Source: Bacteroides sp. UBA939 (lineage in GTDB: Bacteria > Bacteroidota > Bacteroidia > Bacteroidales > Bacteroidaceae). From it: a stretch of 24,450 nt of DNA. The translations under genes and the position numbers were made by a program. Below are positions 8,377-18,078 of the stretch, in pieces. The stretch spans positions 1 to 24,450 of the forward strand of contig NZ_DBDF01000048.1 of the NCBI RefSeq assembly GCF_002293435.1. The letters are read 5' to 3'. Under the pieces are notes generated by a model, which saw nothing but the letters and a program-made list of their open reading frames with translations, was not told the origin of the DNA and searched no databases. The stretch's first letter is position 1. The number at the start of each line of letters is the position of its first letter.

Positions 8377-8598
8377 TCATGGAACGGGATCATATCCGCA
8401 ACCTCCCCAGGGGTGGCAACGCAAGATGCGTCTGATAGCCAGATACATTCCTTTTAAAGGTCCATGTTTTTTTATTGCTTCAACAGCATATTGCGAACAG
8501 GTAGGGGTGAAACGGCATGAAGGCGAAGTCAGGGGTGAAATACACTTCTGATAGAAATAAATAGGAAGCAACAATAAATATGAAAACAGCTTTTTCAT
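8377..8598 (-). CDS. yidD: YidD, membrane protein insertion efficiency factor
   Basis: 73 residues with the family core: an amphipathic N-terminus (LPIYFYQKCISPL), the cysteine-rich SCRFTPTCSQYAVEAI, and RRILRCHPWGGCGYDPVP at the C-terminus. All conserved cysteines of the family are present. YidD assists YidC-dependent insertion of membrane proteins at the inner membrane. It starts five bases after the rnpA stop, the classical rnpA-yidD pairing seen across bacteria. Confidence 0.95.
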   Translation of the reverse strand: MKKLFSYLLLLPIYFYQKCISPLTSPSCRFTPTCSQYAVEAIKKHGPLKGMYLAIRRILRCHPWGGCGYDPVP

Positions 8599-8603
8599 AA
8601 ACT

Positions 8604-9056
8604 TTATCCCGTACTACCGGTTTCTTCCGGTGAAGCTGCAATTACACTATCAGTGTTTTGGGGCATCTTGATTCCGGCAGATACTCTTTCCGAAATACGT
8701 GTCAACGCAATCTTCATTCTTTCTTCAATTTCTGTCGAATCAACCAACCGGTCGGAAAGATAGATGAAAGCTACCGCAAGTTGCCGTTCATGCGCCTGAA
8801 GCATTTGCAATAACTCATGCTTGTTTTTCCGGTACGCTTCACGTATCTGACGTTTTACACGATTGCGCTTCACCGCCCGTTTGAAACGACGTTTTGAAAC
8901 ACTGACAAGAATGGATACGGGCGCTTCTCCTTCTTCCACCGGTAGATATACCACGCGCAAAGGAAAGACAGAAAACGAGCGTGAACCACCCGCAAACATC
9001 TTGTCGATAATCTTTTTCTTATCCAGCCTCTCTGATTTGCGCAGGGTATTGGGCAT
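8604..9056 (-). CDS. rnpA: Ribonuclease P protein component
   Basis: 150 residues. The protein subunit binds the RNA subunit and helps process precursor tRNA 5' ends. The family signature RNR motif is clear (RRFKRAVKRNRVKRQIREAYR, around residues 56-76), preceded by a start region LRKSERLDKKKIIDKMF. The C-terminal tail beyond the fold (KMPQNTDSVIAASPEETGSTG) is extra and low-complexity. It lies between hemD (9-base gap) and yidD (5-base gap) and is probably co-transcribed. Confidence 0.95.
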   Translation of the reverse strand: MPNTLRKSERLDKKKIIDKMFAGGSRSFSVFPLRVVYLPVEEGEAPVSILVSVSKRRFKRAVKRNRVKRQIREAYRKNKHELLQMLQAHERQLAVAFIYLSDRLVDSTEIEERMKIALTRISERVSAGIKMPQNTDSVIAASPEETGSTG

Positions 9057-9065
9057 CTTTATCGG

Positions 9066-9818
9066 TTACTTCCCCTTATTGTTCTCTTTTATAAATATCT
9101 CCAGCGCTGCCGTCATAGAAGGAGCCTGTACGCTGGGAGCTTCCAAATCCAAACGAAGCCCGGCGTCACGTACCGCTTGTGCAGTAGTAGAACCGAACGT
9201 ACCGATTTTAATTTCCTGTTGATCGAAATCGGGGAAGTTCTTTTTCAAAGAGGTTACACCTGCAGGGCTGAAGAATACCAACATGTCATAATCAAACTCT
9301 TCGTTCGAGGTAAAATCATTACTTACAGTACGGTACATGACAACTTCCGTATGCTGTACCTTGCTCTTATCCAACAGAGTTTTGATTTCATCCGTATGCA
9401 CGTCAGACATTGGAACCAGATACTTTTCAACCTTGTGCTTAACGATAGGAGGCAACAAGTCTTCAAATTTTCCTGTATTCCCAAAAAAGATCTTCCGCTT
9501 GCGGTATTGAACATACTTCTGGATATACAAAGCTATTGCTTCGGTTACACAAAAATACTTCATAGTTTCCGGTATGGTCACACGTAATTCTGTACATAGA
9601 TGGAAAAAGTGATCAATGGCATGACGCGATGTAAAAATAACAGCGGTATGTTCCAGGATAGAAACTTTTTGTTGCCTGAATTCTTTAGCAGACAGGCTTT
9701 CCACCTTAATAAACGGGCGAAAATCAATTTTCACGCCGTACTTCTCGGCTATGTCGTAGTAAGGAGATTTCTCTGATGCCGGTTTCGGCTGCGACACAAG
9801 TACTTTCTTAATTTTCAA
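9066..9818 (-). CDS. hemD: Uroporphyrinogen-III synthase
   Basis: 250 residues of the HemD family. The enzyme closes hydroxymethylbilane with inversion of ring D in tetrapyrrole (haem/sirohaem) synthesis in the cytoplasm. The N-terminal half opens with KVLVSQPKP, followed by AVIFTSRHAIDHFF. The C-terminal half has MLVFFSPAGVTSLKKNFPDF and IGTFGSTTAQAVRDAGLR, matching the conserved 'F-S-GV' and 'G-TTA-A----G' features. Sequence conservation in this family is low overall, so the order of motifs and the length carry the call. It starts four bases after the DUF4271 gene. Confidence 0.9.
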   Translation of the reverse strand: MKIKKVLVSQPKPASEKSPYYDIAEKYGVKIDFRPFIKVESLSAKEFRQQKVSILEHTAVIFTSRHAIDHFFHLCTELRVTIPETMKYFCVTEAIALYIQKYVQYRKRKIFFGNTGKFEDLLPPIVKHKVEKYLVPMSDVHTDEIKTLLDKSKVQHTEVVMYRTVSNDFTSNEEFDYDMLVFFSPAGVTSLKKNFPDFDQQEIKIGTFGSTTAQAVRDAGLRLDLEAPSVQAPSMTAALEIFIKENNKGK

Positions 9819-9822
9819 CGTC

Positions 9823-10551
9823 CTAAAATTTTATTATCAAATAATCATTTAGTTGTAACACACCCCGATACAACATGAAACAAGGTATGATTTCAAGGGC
9901 ACAAAAGTATAAAATTAAAAGCAGAATGCCATGTAAATTGTTACAAAAAAACTTTAGCCACTTATAGAACATCAACAATTTAACGAAAAATACTAAAATC
10001 AGGCCGGTAATAATACCTATTTGAAAGCTTAAATCGAAATAAATGAAAAATAAGACAAACGGAAAAAGGGCGAATCCAAGATAATAAAGCAATGTAAAAT
10101 AAGACTCTATCCAGAGTGTTGTCTGATTCCCGTTAAAAAAAATCCAACCAAGGAAAGAATAGACTATCCACTTCAGGAAAAAATAAAGCAAGCATACCGC
10201 AATGTATATTCCGGGCAAAATATATGGAGGCACTTGTGCGCCCAACTCGGGGCGGGCATTTATAAAATAATTAAAAATGCAAATACCTGCCAGGATACAG
10301 GTTTGCAGAATAAGCAATAGTAAATAGCGCATATCCGTACCGGTAGAAATAGCAAAGATACTGGTACGTTCGCGGCGAAGAAAGAAGTCTGTCATCAACT
10401 GTATCAAGAACTTCCGGTTACGCGACAGAACATAGCCGGACAAAATAAAGCACCCCAACAGGGTCACAGTGATTCCATCGTCCAATTTAGGAGAATAAGG
10501 GATTGGTATTCCCTCAAAACCTGTTACCCATGCTAACAGCAACTTGCTCAT
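9823..10551 (-). CDS. DUF4271-type integral membrane protein
   Basis: 242 residues with six or so membrane helices and short loops, basic and aromatic at the membrane edges (RRERTSIFAISTG). It resembles the Bacteroidetes DUF4271 family, which is commonly found directly upstream of hemD; the context here is the same. No catalytic motif is visible and no function is known to me. The start overlaps the LOG-gene stop by four bases, so the two are translationally coupled. An alternative name would simply be a conserved membrane protein. Confidence 0.8.
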   Translation of the reverse strand: MSKLLLAWVTGFEGIPIPYSPKLDDGITVTLLGCFILSGYVLSRNRKFLIQLMTDFFLRRERTSIFAISTGTDMRYLLLLILQTCILAGICIFNYFINARPELGAQVPPYILPGIYIAVCLLYFFLKWIVYSFLGWIFFNGNQTTLWIESYFTLLYYLGFALFPFVLFFIYFDLSFQIGIITGLILVFFVKLLMFYKWLKFFCNNLHGILLLILYFCALEIIPCFMLYRGVLQLNDYLIIKF

Positions 10552-11135
10552 ATTGCCGCAAACTTACGTATGGAACTGTTCCAGACAGGAATGGCATGTA
10601 TCATATCGACTGCCTCCTCCGGCGTACGGGCTACATACCAGATAGCACCATGTTGCTGACGCATGAAGTTCTCATCTATGGCACGCTGCAACATATCAAG
10701 CAGAGGATTAAAATAACCGTTGGTGTTCAAAATAACAATAGGATTGAGGTAAAGCCCTAATTGTTTCCAGGTGATAATTTCCAATAGTTCTTCCAGAGTT
10801 CCGCACCCTCCGGGCAGAGCAATGACAGCATCACTCAGGTCGGCCATTTTCTTTTTACGCTGGTGCATGTCTTCCACTTCAATCATTTCCGTTAACCCTT
10901 TATGGTGCCAACCTTGTTCTACCATAAAGCGGGGAATAACGCCCGTCACTTCTCCTCCCGCTGCAAGCGCGGCATCAGAAGTAGCGCTCATCAGGCCGAT
11001 TCCCCCTGCACCATTTATCAGGCGGATATGTCGCTGCCCCAACAAAGTTCCCAATTCGCGGGCAGCTTCAAAGTAAACCGGATCTATCTTGGTGCTCGAG
11101 GCGCTATATACGCATACAGAAGTTATCTTATTCAT
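10548..11135 (-). CDS. LOG-family protein (cytokinin riboside monophosphate phosphoribohydrolase type)
   Basis: 195 residues of the LOG/TIGR00730 family, related to lysine-decarboxylase-like Rossmann proteins. The signature PGGCGTLEE is present (PGG-GT--E), as are the N-terminal INGAGGIGLMSATSDAALAAGG loop and the MHQRKKKMADLSDA segment with the family's Arg/Lys residues. LOG enzymes release the base from nucleoside 5'-monophosphates. In non-plant-associated bacteria the physiological substrate is uncertain. It is the first gene of a six-gene operon through tatD. Confidence 0.9.
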   Translation of the reverse strand: MNKITSVCVYSASSTKIDPVYFEAARELGTLLGQRHIRLINGAGGIGLMSATSDAALAAGGEVTGVIPRFMVEQGWHHKGLTEMIEVEDMHQRKKKMADLSDAVIALPGGCGTLEELLEIITWKQLGLYLNPIVILNTNGYFNPLLDMLQRAIDENFMRQQHGAIWYVARTPEEAVDMIHAIPVWNSSIRKFAAI

Positions 11136-11168
11136 GGATATTACACTATATTGTTAACGTTACGAATG

Positions 11169-11176
11169 CAAAGGTA
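11169..11176 (-). promoter_or_regulatory. -7 promoter element of the LOG-hemD-tatD operon
   Basis: Minus-strand TACCTTTG, an exact TAnnTTTG match, about 34 bases before the LOG-gene ATG. The -33 region has only a near match (TTTTCG), so the assignment is moderate. Confidence 0.5.
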
Positions 11177-11252
11177 GAGATTTTCAGTGATATCCTCGAA
11201 AATAACTCTCAAAATACAGAGCAAAATCAAAACAGTTTCTTAAAACTATCAC

Positions 11253-11260
11253 TAACTTTG
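11253..11260 (+). promoter_or_regulatory. -7 promoter element of the 11307 gene
   Basis: TAACTTTG matches TAnnTTTG and lies 46 bases before the ATG at 11307. A good -33 partner is not evident. Together with the divergent -7 box at 11169-11176 it makes this gap a divergent promoter region. Confidence 0.45.
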
Positions 11261-11306
11261 TAGTCGCATTCTGTTTTCCCAGTTCATGCACTAAAAACGA
11301 AAGGTT

Positions 11307-11699
11307 ATGATTAGACAAGATTATCTGATACGAATGATTCAGGAAATTATTTCTTTGATTGTCAATGCCATACTCGACAAGAAGAAATTCCGCAAGAATG
11401 AGTGGACGGAATATGACGACCTTACAAGACAGATTTTAGGATTTCCCACTGAGTTGCTGTTAAGCATGAATACACAGGAAGTGATTGATCGATACGAAGA
11501 AGACCCCTCCAAAATGGGCAAGATTGAACTTGCAGCCATGACTATGCTGAAAATATCGGATGAAATGGGAGACGATAATCTCTTACGGAAGTCAAAACTC
11601 CGCCAGGACGGTCTTGCTTTACTCAAGTATGTTCAGGCAGAAGGCGACAGTCTTTCAATCCAACGGGTGCAGCTTATTACAATGCTGGAGTTAGCATAG
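11307..11699 (+). CDS. Small conserved hypothetical protein (DUF6483-like)
   Basis: 130 residues, predicted alpha-helical and soluble, without signal peptide or membrane helix. The opening MIRQDYLIRMIQEIISLI resembles the start of small proteins grouped as DUF6483, though I cannot confirm membership by search. The middle carries charged helices (YEEDPSKMGKIELAAMTML) and the end is LQDGLALLKY-like repeat-helical sequence, suggestive of a TPR-type helical hairpin. It is a single gene between two minus-strand units, with a -7 box upstream. Function unknown. Confidence 0.7.
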   Translation: MIRQDYLIRMIQEIISLIVNAILDKKKFRKNEWTEYDDLTRQILGFPTELLLSMNTQEVIDRYEEDPSKMGKIELAAMTMLKISDEMGDDNLLRKSKLRQDGLALLKYVQAEGDSLSIQRVQLITMLELA

Positions 11700-11766
11700 T
11701 ATCCCTTTATTCATCGGCGTTTGAATAGCTGAGGGCAAGCGTGAGGGTAGAGTGACTTATCCTGAC

Positions 11767-14700
11767 TTATTCTACCAATGTTGTCTTCACTTCTTCATTT
11801 CCATAGAAAGTGGGGAAATACATTAATTCCGCTTTTGCCGGATTCAAGGTATACCTTCCTGTGTATCTCGGTAGTAGCTCAATAGTAAATATGTGCTCTC
11901 CTTTCGATAGCTTATTGCAGAAAATGACGACCTTTTCTTTATAATATTCCCTGTGTGCCTCTTTCCAACGATTGACGCCGGATTTGGATTCATACGAACA
12001 ACCTGCCGGAATGGGTATTTCTATTTGTACATATTCCGCATCCCCATCCATGTTGAGAGTAGCCTGCAAAATGGCGGGCTTGCCCTCTTTCAGATTGGCT
12101 ATGCTATCGTTGTTCATTTTAAATATTGTCGAAATTTCAAATCCTTTGGATTGTTCTTTTGCCGGATTTCTGTTCCATTCTTTCTGATAAGCGGTAATAA
12201 AGAGAGGCATGGCCCCTGTTTTACTTACTTCAACCTTTTCCGTCGGGTCGAGTGTTGTTGTATAAGGAAACTCCGAAATTCTATTTCCGTTCATATTCAT
12301 AACAACATTGCCGTACTTATCAGTTGCTTTCAACATATCGGGCATGATTGTCTGTACGATACGTGATGACTCATAGATGTTGTTCCATGTGTTATTTTGT
12401 CTTTGCTCGAAGAAATAATTCCGGATACCTTCTAATAGTTTCTCATACCCTCCCGTATTTCTCAATATTTGATAGGCTAACAGTGTGTTTTCCGTATTGG
12501 TTTCGTACGGGCGATAAAAATACCGGTAGTGGGGTTTGTTTATCTTTTCTTCCCCCCAATAAAGAGAGCCTAAAATTGTCTTATCGGAATAGTGCATCAG
12601 CGAGTCCATTCTGATAGATTCTTGCTGTCCCGTGACAGACATTGCCAGCATTGTTTTCAGTTTATCTCCTGTTGTTTTACTTTTCAGTCGGGAATCTATT
12701 TCACGTAAATAAGCATTATAATCAATGGGAGCATCTAATCTTTTCAGGAAGAGTAGCCTGTCTAATAACTCTCCTTTTGCATGAGGCAGCTTTTTGTCTA
12801 CAGCCAAAGACAAGGCGGACAATCCATCTTTCAGTTCCTGTTCCAATGTTGACGCCAACGCCTGTTTGTTCAATCCTGTTTTATATCCGGCCTCTTCCGC
12901 ATCAAGCAGTGCACCGGTAACATGTTGGGATATCCACATCACAGACCCGCTCTTGTTCCACCAGCCCCAAAGTCCGTCTTGGTTTTTATTCTTGTTCAGA
13001 TCCCTGATCAGGCTGTTTATTTTCTTATCTTCTTTAAATTCCTTTCTCTGCAATTTGAAGATATATTTTTTTGCTAACAGAGCTTTTATTTTCGATGCCA
13101 TTTGCTCATTACACATATAGGAATATAAGTCGATGTTCTTTATTTCCCGCAAGAATAACTCCAGACTTGAAGCTTCGGCATGAACAGTTATTGCGCCCAA
13201 TTTAGGGTCTACCTTTAACGTATGAGTTGACGAATCGTTGATTACTTTAAAATCTCCGTAGGTCTGCAACAAGCCTTGTTCGAAGATTGGGAGCGACCGT
13301 TCTTCTCCGTCAAAATAACCATTCTCCATTTGCATAGAATAAGCAAGAGTGAGGCTGTCCCCGTTTGTTACATCCGCAGGTATGTAATCTACATAAGAGT
13401 TGCCGATTCTTATTTTGTCTATTTGCTTATTATTGTACCGTTCGATAGTCCGGGTCAGTTGCAAACTGTCTCCAAAATGATTGGCTATTTTTCCTACCGC
13501 ATTCAAGCTATCGCCTCTGATAGCAAAACGGGGAGTAGAAAGACGTGCAGACAGAGCTTTAAAGGATTTGATACTCACTTGTTTTGTGTCGGACTGATTT
13601 TCCCCTCCCAATGTAATGAAATAAGCATTCCAGTTGGTTATATCATCCGGATAGGTTACTTCGAAATTCGCTTCGCCTTTTTCATTCGTTTTAAGTTTGG
13701 GTTGCCAGAATGCGTCATCATGGAAGTTACGTCTCATGCTATTACCCGGTTCTTCATTCGTAGCATTTTCTGATTCCGCAGGCTTAGGGGCAGATAAAGC
13801 ATTGGTCTCAATCATAATAACACCATTAGCACCCCGTGCGCCGTAAATAGAAATTGCGGCAGCATCCTTCAATATGTTCAGCGACAGGATTGAAGAAGCA
13901 TCAATATCATTTAAACTTCCATCAAAAGGCAATCCGTTTATTACAATCAGCGGTTTAGCTTCTGCATTTGTGCTTGCTGCCCCTCTGATTCTTATTCCGG
14001 TTGCTAATCCGGCCAACTTGCCTTGCAGGTGCTGATTGTCCAAAATAGAAGCTAAAGATTTATCATTATGAACTGTAGCAACAGAACCCGTCAATGATTT
14101 TCTTTTCTCGACTCCATATCCGATTACAACTACTTCTCGCAAATACTGTGCGTCTTCTTCAAGAACAACATTATATTCATGACCGGTAGATACTTTTATT
14201 TCCTTTGATTTATATCCAATAAACGCTACTTCCAAAACCGCTTCATCATCCACCGCCATTTCAAACTTTCCATCAAAATCGGTAATAGTCCCTCTTTTGG
14301 TTCCTTTAATTAGCACCGAAGCTCCTATTACGGGTTCAGTACTACTGTCTGTGACTATCCCTGTTACTACTTTTCTGGTTTTATTCTCTGTTTTGAATTT
14401 CTCGCTGTCGAATGCAGGTGATAATACATGCGCATCGTTTGCCGATGCCGGCTTTGAGATATATGGATTTTCCACATAATGCGTCTTTACTTCTTTATTG
14501 AATATGTTATAAGCGATTCTGGCAATCTCTGTATTCTTGTGATAAGTGGTAATGGAATCTACTCTGAGATAATTCATTCCTCCCTTGCGCAGTTGCACAG
14601 GGCAACTGTATGAAGTTGAATCTCTGAAAATAAGGTGAAGCGTCAGTTCTCCGACCGGTATATTCTTGAACTCTTTAGTTCCTCCGTAATAAAGCTGATA

Positions 14701-17700
14701 GTATTGCCTGTTCTCTTCCTTTTGGGGTTCAATGAAAATGAGTGTAGGACTAATTTCTCTTTTTGCCGTATCTTGCCCTAAAATCAGATTCAGCCGATAG
14801 TTATTGACACTAAAAGCCTTGTAGTATTGCCTGGCATCAACAAAGCCGGATACAGAGCACATAACATCCATCATGTTATTCTTCACCCGTTCCTCTATAT
14901 CTTCTTGTGTGAGTGACTGTTGTTTAAAGTTCAATGCCGGCTTGAATGCAGATATATTCCTGTTTATTACGGATTTATCCCATTGTTTTATTTTCTGGTA
15001 ATCCGGATACAGGGTATAAAGGTTTCCTCCTTCGATTTCTGTATTTACTAAAAATTTATCTCCTGCATATATTGAAGCCATATTAGACAAGCTTCCCATA
15101 AGAGTTCTTTTGGGGAAAGGGCCTGCCAAAACCGGAGTCTTCACCATCGCCCTTAAAGTCTGATTATAAGTTACTCTGCTGATATGATTCAAATAATAGA
15201 GAGTATTCCCGGTGTTGATGTAACCCGGTACTTCAACTCTCCGGTCTATGTTGGGTAACTGTATTTCTCCAAAGTTATTATCTACCGTTACTAATTGGGA
15301 GCGGAGTTCATATTCTTCTTTTTCTGACAGGTAACCACGTTCTTTTTTATCCAGTAATCTCGAAGTTAAAAGAAAAGGTATCTGTACAGGTTTGTGAACC
15401 ATGGTATATGGTTTCTCTGCATTAAAGGAGAAGATATATTTCTGTCCTTCTTCCAGATAGAGATTATGAACTGACACTTCTCTGTCGTGCGTGCGGAATC
15501 GCAGATTGTGCTTTCCCGGCTTAATCTCAAAGGAATATACATTCAGATGTTCGGCTTGATTGGCGTAATAAAGCCTTTCGTCTATCCATAACAAATGTAC
15601 CCCCTGAACTTCTCCATTGATAACCACAAAAGGAGAAATTAATGTATTGCCATTGCTTGTCTTTTCTTTATGAGCATAGAAAGTTTCAGGATACAGAAAT
15701 TTATAATATTCTACTGTGTCCAGAGCCATAGCATCCGCCCATCTTTTCCATGTCAGGTTTGATTTGCCGTTATAGTATAAATCCTCATCCATATTGTAAT
15801 AGGCATTACGGAATTGATTTGCGTAGCGGGTTTTGCCCCCAATCAATACATTGGGCATCGAATAGTTGTTGAATTTGGATGTGAAAGAATAAGCGGTTAT
15901 ATCGGCATCCTTTACAGGGTTCCCTTTCTTGTCCGTTACGGAGATTTGCACATTCGCTTTTTGTCCCGGGTACACGGTTGTAGGTGTTGTTACATCCATT
16001 GTGATATTCTTCCGGGCAAAAGGCAATGCGCCTTGTATTGATTTGCTTTCACCGCCAAAAAAGTAAGAAAGTTGCATGCTATATCCGTTCTCGCCGGTAT
16101 CTTTAATGGCATAATTTAATTGTGTGGTATAACCTCCGGCTATTTCCTTTTTCATTTTCCGGACTGTGTACCAAAAAGGAATGCCGGCAGGGTTATCTAC
16201 TTTCAGGCAAATAGAGTCGTTGTTTCTGTAAAACTTATATCCTAATTGTTCATCTCTTGCATCGTCTGGGAAGTAATAGTCTTTTGTATTCTTACTCTCG
16301 ACTGTTACATCTGCCGCATGCCAGGGAACGGCTAATGTGTGTGGCAACATAACAGAGTCCTGAAATATATATTCGTCGTTTTCCCCACAGATAATAATCT
16401 CAGCCATCGCCGGCTGTGACTTGCCCAGATACAGTTCCCGGATGGTTAACATTCCCTTGTCCAACGAAAAGTCCAGCATATATTTCTTATCCGACTTGCT
16501 TAAAGACAAGGATTTTACGTGCTTTTCATTATCTGCGCTCAGGTAAGTACACTCTACTTTGAATTTAATATCCACATCCGAAGGAAAGATAGAATCAGGA
16601 ATAATCAACTCCTTTCCGGATGTTCCGGACATGTCGACCGTATAACTCCACAATGTGTCCGGAATGAAAATGGTTTCCATCCTTTTCATTTTATTCCGAT
16701 CGAAGCCTTGAGATGTTACCAGAATATCGACTTTCCCGTCGTAGACTGCCATTTCATTCTCATCTGTTACCTTCATATCCAGTTTGACGGAATCCCCCGA
16801 AACAAACTCTTCCTTATCCGATTTTACTGAAAAACTGATACTTTTAAGTTCGTAATCTTCGTATCTGAAGTCATTACTTATCGTATTACTGTTTTCATCA
16901 TCAGTAATAAGCAATATGCTATAATTGTTATCCAATGTCAAGTCTAATTCCTCTGTCAGTTTGAATTCATAGCTATACATACCAGCCTGGTATGGCTCCA
17001 GTCTGGTAAGTATGGTATCTATATCTGAAAAAGAATACTTACGTAGTTTAATATCAACGGGTTTATCGTACCGTTTCCCGTTATGCTCCGATAAATAAGC
17101 TTTCAGTTTTACCGTTTCTCCGGGTTTATACTTTGGCTTACTGAAAACGATGAATCCCGTATATTTATGTTTCATGGGACGTTCCGATGGATAGAATACG
17201 TACTTTACCCTATATCTTATATTATCCCACCATGAGTTTATTTTCCACCAAGTCGATTTAAGGAAATTCTTACGGGCGTAATGATCACTCCCTACCTCAA
17301 GATAATGAAAGACTCCCTTATGGTCTATCTCTATAATCTGTTCGTTTTTGACCTTGCCTGTGCTGTATGTTTGTGTCTTTTTGTCGTATTTCAATTTGGA
17401 TGATTTGGCGTCACTGATAATGTTGCCCAATGAATCATAGAGGCAAACGGCAAACTTCTCCGACGGGATAATCTTGGCATATAAATCATCAATAATCAGC
17501 TCGGCATAGTCTAACTGATTGTCTATGACGCTGACTATTACATAGTTTCCTCTGTTCAAATCAGGAATTTGCTCCCCCTTTTTATACTTCGCAACGAAAT
17601 TATCTAACATTGTTTCGTTGAATCCTTCTTCTTTCAGATGCACTTTTCGTAAATCATCTCTGTCTATCTTATAAATATGTCTATCGGTTGAAAACCGTTG

Positions 17701-17784
17701 GCTGTCAATCAGGTTGGATTGAGCAATGGAAAAGGCAGATTGCAGCAGGAAGAAACTTAATATAATAAAGCGTGTTGTTTTCAT
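11767..17784 (-). CDS. Alpha-2-macroglobulin-like protein with inserted CarboxypepD_reg/TonB-plug module
   Basis: 2005 residues. The start at 17784 is chosen because MKTTRFIILSFFLLQSAFSIAQS is a clear signal peptide; an in-frame ATG 51 bases upstream adds no export signal. An MG2-type macroglobulin domain lies near 205-300 (GFIVFSKPKYKPGETVKLKA). At about 1138-1215 is a carboxypeptidase-like regulatory domain (GASVLIKGTKRGTITDFDGK), followed to about 1328 by a SusC-type plug (VVVIGYGVEKRKSLTGS through IYGARGANGVIMIETN) but no beta-barrel. The A2M domain resumes at FWQPKLKTNEKGEANFEV (about 1358). A thioester motif CNEQ is at 1558-1561 (CxEQ form), then the thioester-domain helices and a C-terminal receptor-binding-like domain. 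Such proteins trap proteases by cross-linking in the periplasm or at the cell surface. The plug probably serves as a docking or interaction module here (inference). Confidence 0.9.
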   Translation of the reverse strand: MKTTRFIILSFFLLQSAFSIAQSNLIDSQRFSTDRHIYKIDRDDLRKVHLKEEGFNETMLDNFVAKYKKGEQIPDLNRGNYVIVSVIDNQLDYAELIIDDLYAKIIPSEKFAVCLYDSLGNIISDAKSSKLKYDKKTQTYSTGKVKNEQIIEIDHKGVFHYLEVGSDHYARKNFLKSTWWKINSWWDNIRYRVKYVFYPSERPMKHKYTGFIVFSKPKYKPGETVKLKAYLSEHNGKRYDKPVDIKLRKYSFSDIDTILTRLEPYQAGMYSYEFKLTEELDLTLDNNYSILLITDDENSNTISNDFRYEDYELKSISFSVKSDKEEFVSGDSVKLDMKVTDENEMAVYDGKVDILVTSQGFDRNKMKRMETIFIPDTLWSYTVDMSGTSGKELIIPDSIFPSDVDIKFKVECTYLSADNEKHVKSLSLSKSDKKYMLDFSLDKGMLTIRELYLGKSQPAMAEIIICGENDEYIFQDSVMLPHTLAVPWHAADVTVESKNTKDYYFPDDARDEQLGYKFYRNNDSICLKVDNPAGIPFWYTVRKMKKEIAGGYTTQLNYAIKDTGENGYSMQLSYFFGGESKSIQGALPFARKNITMDVTTPTTVYPGQKANVQISVTDKKGNPVKDADITAYSFTSKFNNYSMPNVLIGGKTRYANQFRNAYYNMDEDLYYNGKSNLTWKRWADAMALDTVEYYKFLYPETFYAHKEKTSNGNTLISPFVVINGEVQGVHLLWIDERLYYANQAEHLNVYSFEIKPGKHNLRFRTHDREVSVHNLYLEEGQKYIFSFNAEKPYTMVHKPVQIPFLLTSRLLDKKERGYLSEKEEYELRSQLVTVDNNFGEIQLPNIDRRVEVPGYINTGNTLYYLNHISRVTYNQTLRAMVKTPVLAGPFPKRTLMGSLSNMASIYAGDKFLVNTEIEGGNLYTLYPDYQKIKQWDKSVINRNISAFKPALNFKQQSLTQEDIEERVKNNMMDVMCSVSGFVDARQYYKAFSVNNYRLNLILGQDTAKREISPTLIFIEPQKEENRQYYQLYYGGTKEFKNIPVGELTLHLIFRDSTSYSCPVQLRKGGMNYLRVDSITTYHKNTEIARIAYNIFNKEVKTHYVENPYISKPASANDAHVLSPAFDSEKFKTENKTRKVVTGIVTDSSTEPVIGASVLIKGTKRGTITDFDGKFEMAVDDEAVLEVAFIGYKSKEIKVSTGHEYNVVLEEDAQYLREVVVIGYGVEKRKSLTGSVATVHNDKSLASILDNQHLQGKLAGLATGIRIRGAASTNAEAKPLIVINGLPFDGSLNDIDASSILSLNILKDAAAISIYGARGANGVIMIETNALSAPKPAESENATNEEPGNSMRRNFHDDAFWQPKLKTNEKGEANFEVTYPDDITNWNAYFITLGGENQSDTKQVSIKSFKALSARLSTPRFAIRGDSLNAVGKIANHFGDSLQLTRTIERYNNKQIDKIRIGNSYVDYIPADVTNGDSLTLAYSMQMENGYFDGEERSLPIFEQGLLQTYGDFKVINDSSTHTLKVDPKLGAITVHAEASSLELFLREIKNIDLYSYMCNEQMASKIKALLAKKYIFKLQRKEFKEDKKINSLIRDLNKNKNQDGLWGWWNKSGSVMWISQHVTGALLDAEEAGYKTGLNKQALASTLEQELKDGLSALSLAVDKKLPHAKGELLDRLLFLKRLDAPIDYNAYLREIDSRLKSKTTGDKLKTMLAMSVTGQQESIRMDSLMHYSDKTILGSLYWGEEKINKPHYRYFYRPYETNTENTLLAYQILRNTGGYEKLLEGIRNYFFEQRQNNTWNNIYESSRIVQTIMPDMLKATDKYGNVVMNMNGNRISEFPYTTTLDPTEKVEVSKTGAMPLFITAYQKEWNRNPAKEQSKGFEISTIFKMNNDSIANLKEGKPAILQATLNMDGDAEYVQIEIPIPAGCSYESKSGVNRWKEAHREYYKEKVVIFCNKLSKGEHIFTIELLPRYTGRYTLNPAKAELMYFPTFYGNEEVKTTLVE

Positions 17785-17816
17785 AAGCCTGAAGAGATAA
17801 AATTGGGTTGTGCTCG

Positions 17817-17824
17817 CAAACTTA
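17817..17824 (-). promoter_or_regulatory. -7 promoter element of the macroglobulin gene
   Basis: Minus-strand TAAGTTTG matches TAnnTTTG, 33 bases before the chosen ATG at 17784. This also supports that start over the ATG at 17835, which would lie upstream of the transcript. No good -33 element is visible. Confidence 0.5.
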
Positions 17825-18048
17825 CATAAAATCATTCGTATTTTCTATTGATTGAATGAAGAAAGATGTTTTATGATGGCATAATTAATTGAAAATACTT
17901 CGCACAATTGCTCTTAGTCATATAAAGATAAACTTGTTGACCGTTATAAAGACGAAACAATCTGTCCCATAAGACAAATTCCAATGCTTTAAAAGTTAGG
18001 AAAATCAATATTTAACAAGCAGAAAGGTTGTTATTTTCATCAAACATG

Positions 18049-18078
18049 TTGCAAATTAAATGTTTTTATATAGATTTG
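18049..18078 (+). promoter_or_regulatory. Promoter of the LytTR-FHA unit
   Basis: TTG (18049-18051), 19 bases, then TAGATTTG (18071-18078): a good Bacteroides -33/-7 pair. Transcription would begin near 18085, about ten bases before the first ATG, giving a very short leader. Confidence 0.7.

Noticed and set aside
11767..17784. Possible SusC/SusD polysaccharide-utilisation locus, from the SusC-like plug
   Set aside because: There is no beta-barrel, no SusD and no glycoside hydrolase; the plug is a module within a macroglobulin.
17941..18000. GTT-containing words as LytTR binding repeats
   Set aside because: Spacing is about 50 bases instead of the ~20-22-base direct repeat expected and matches are loose, so they are mentioned only as possible.
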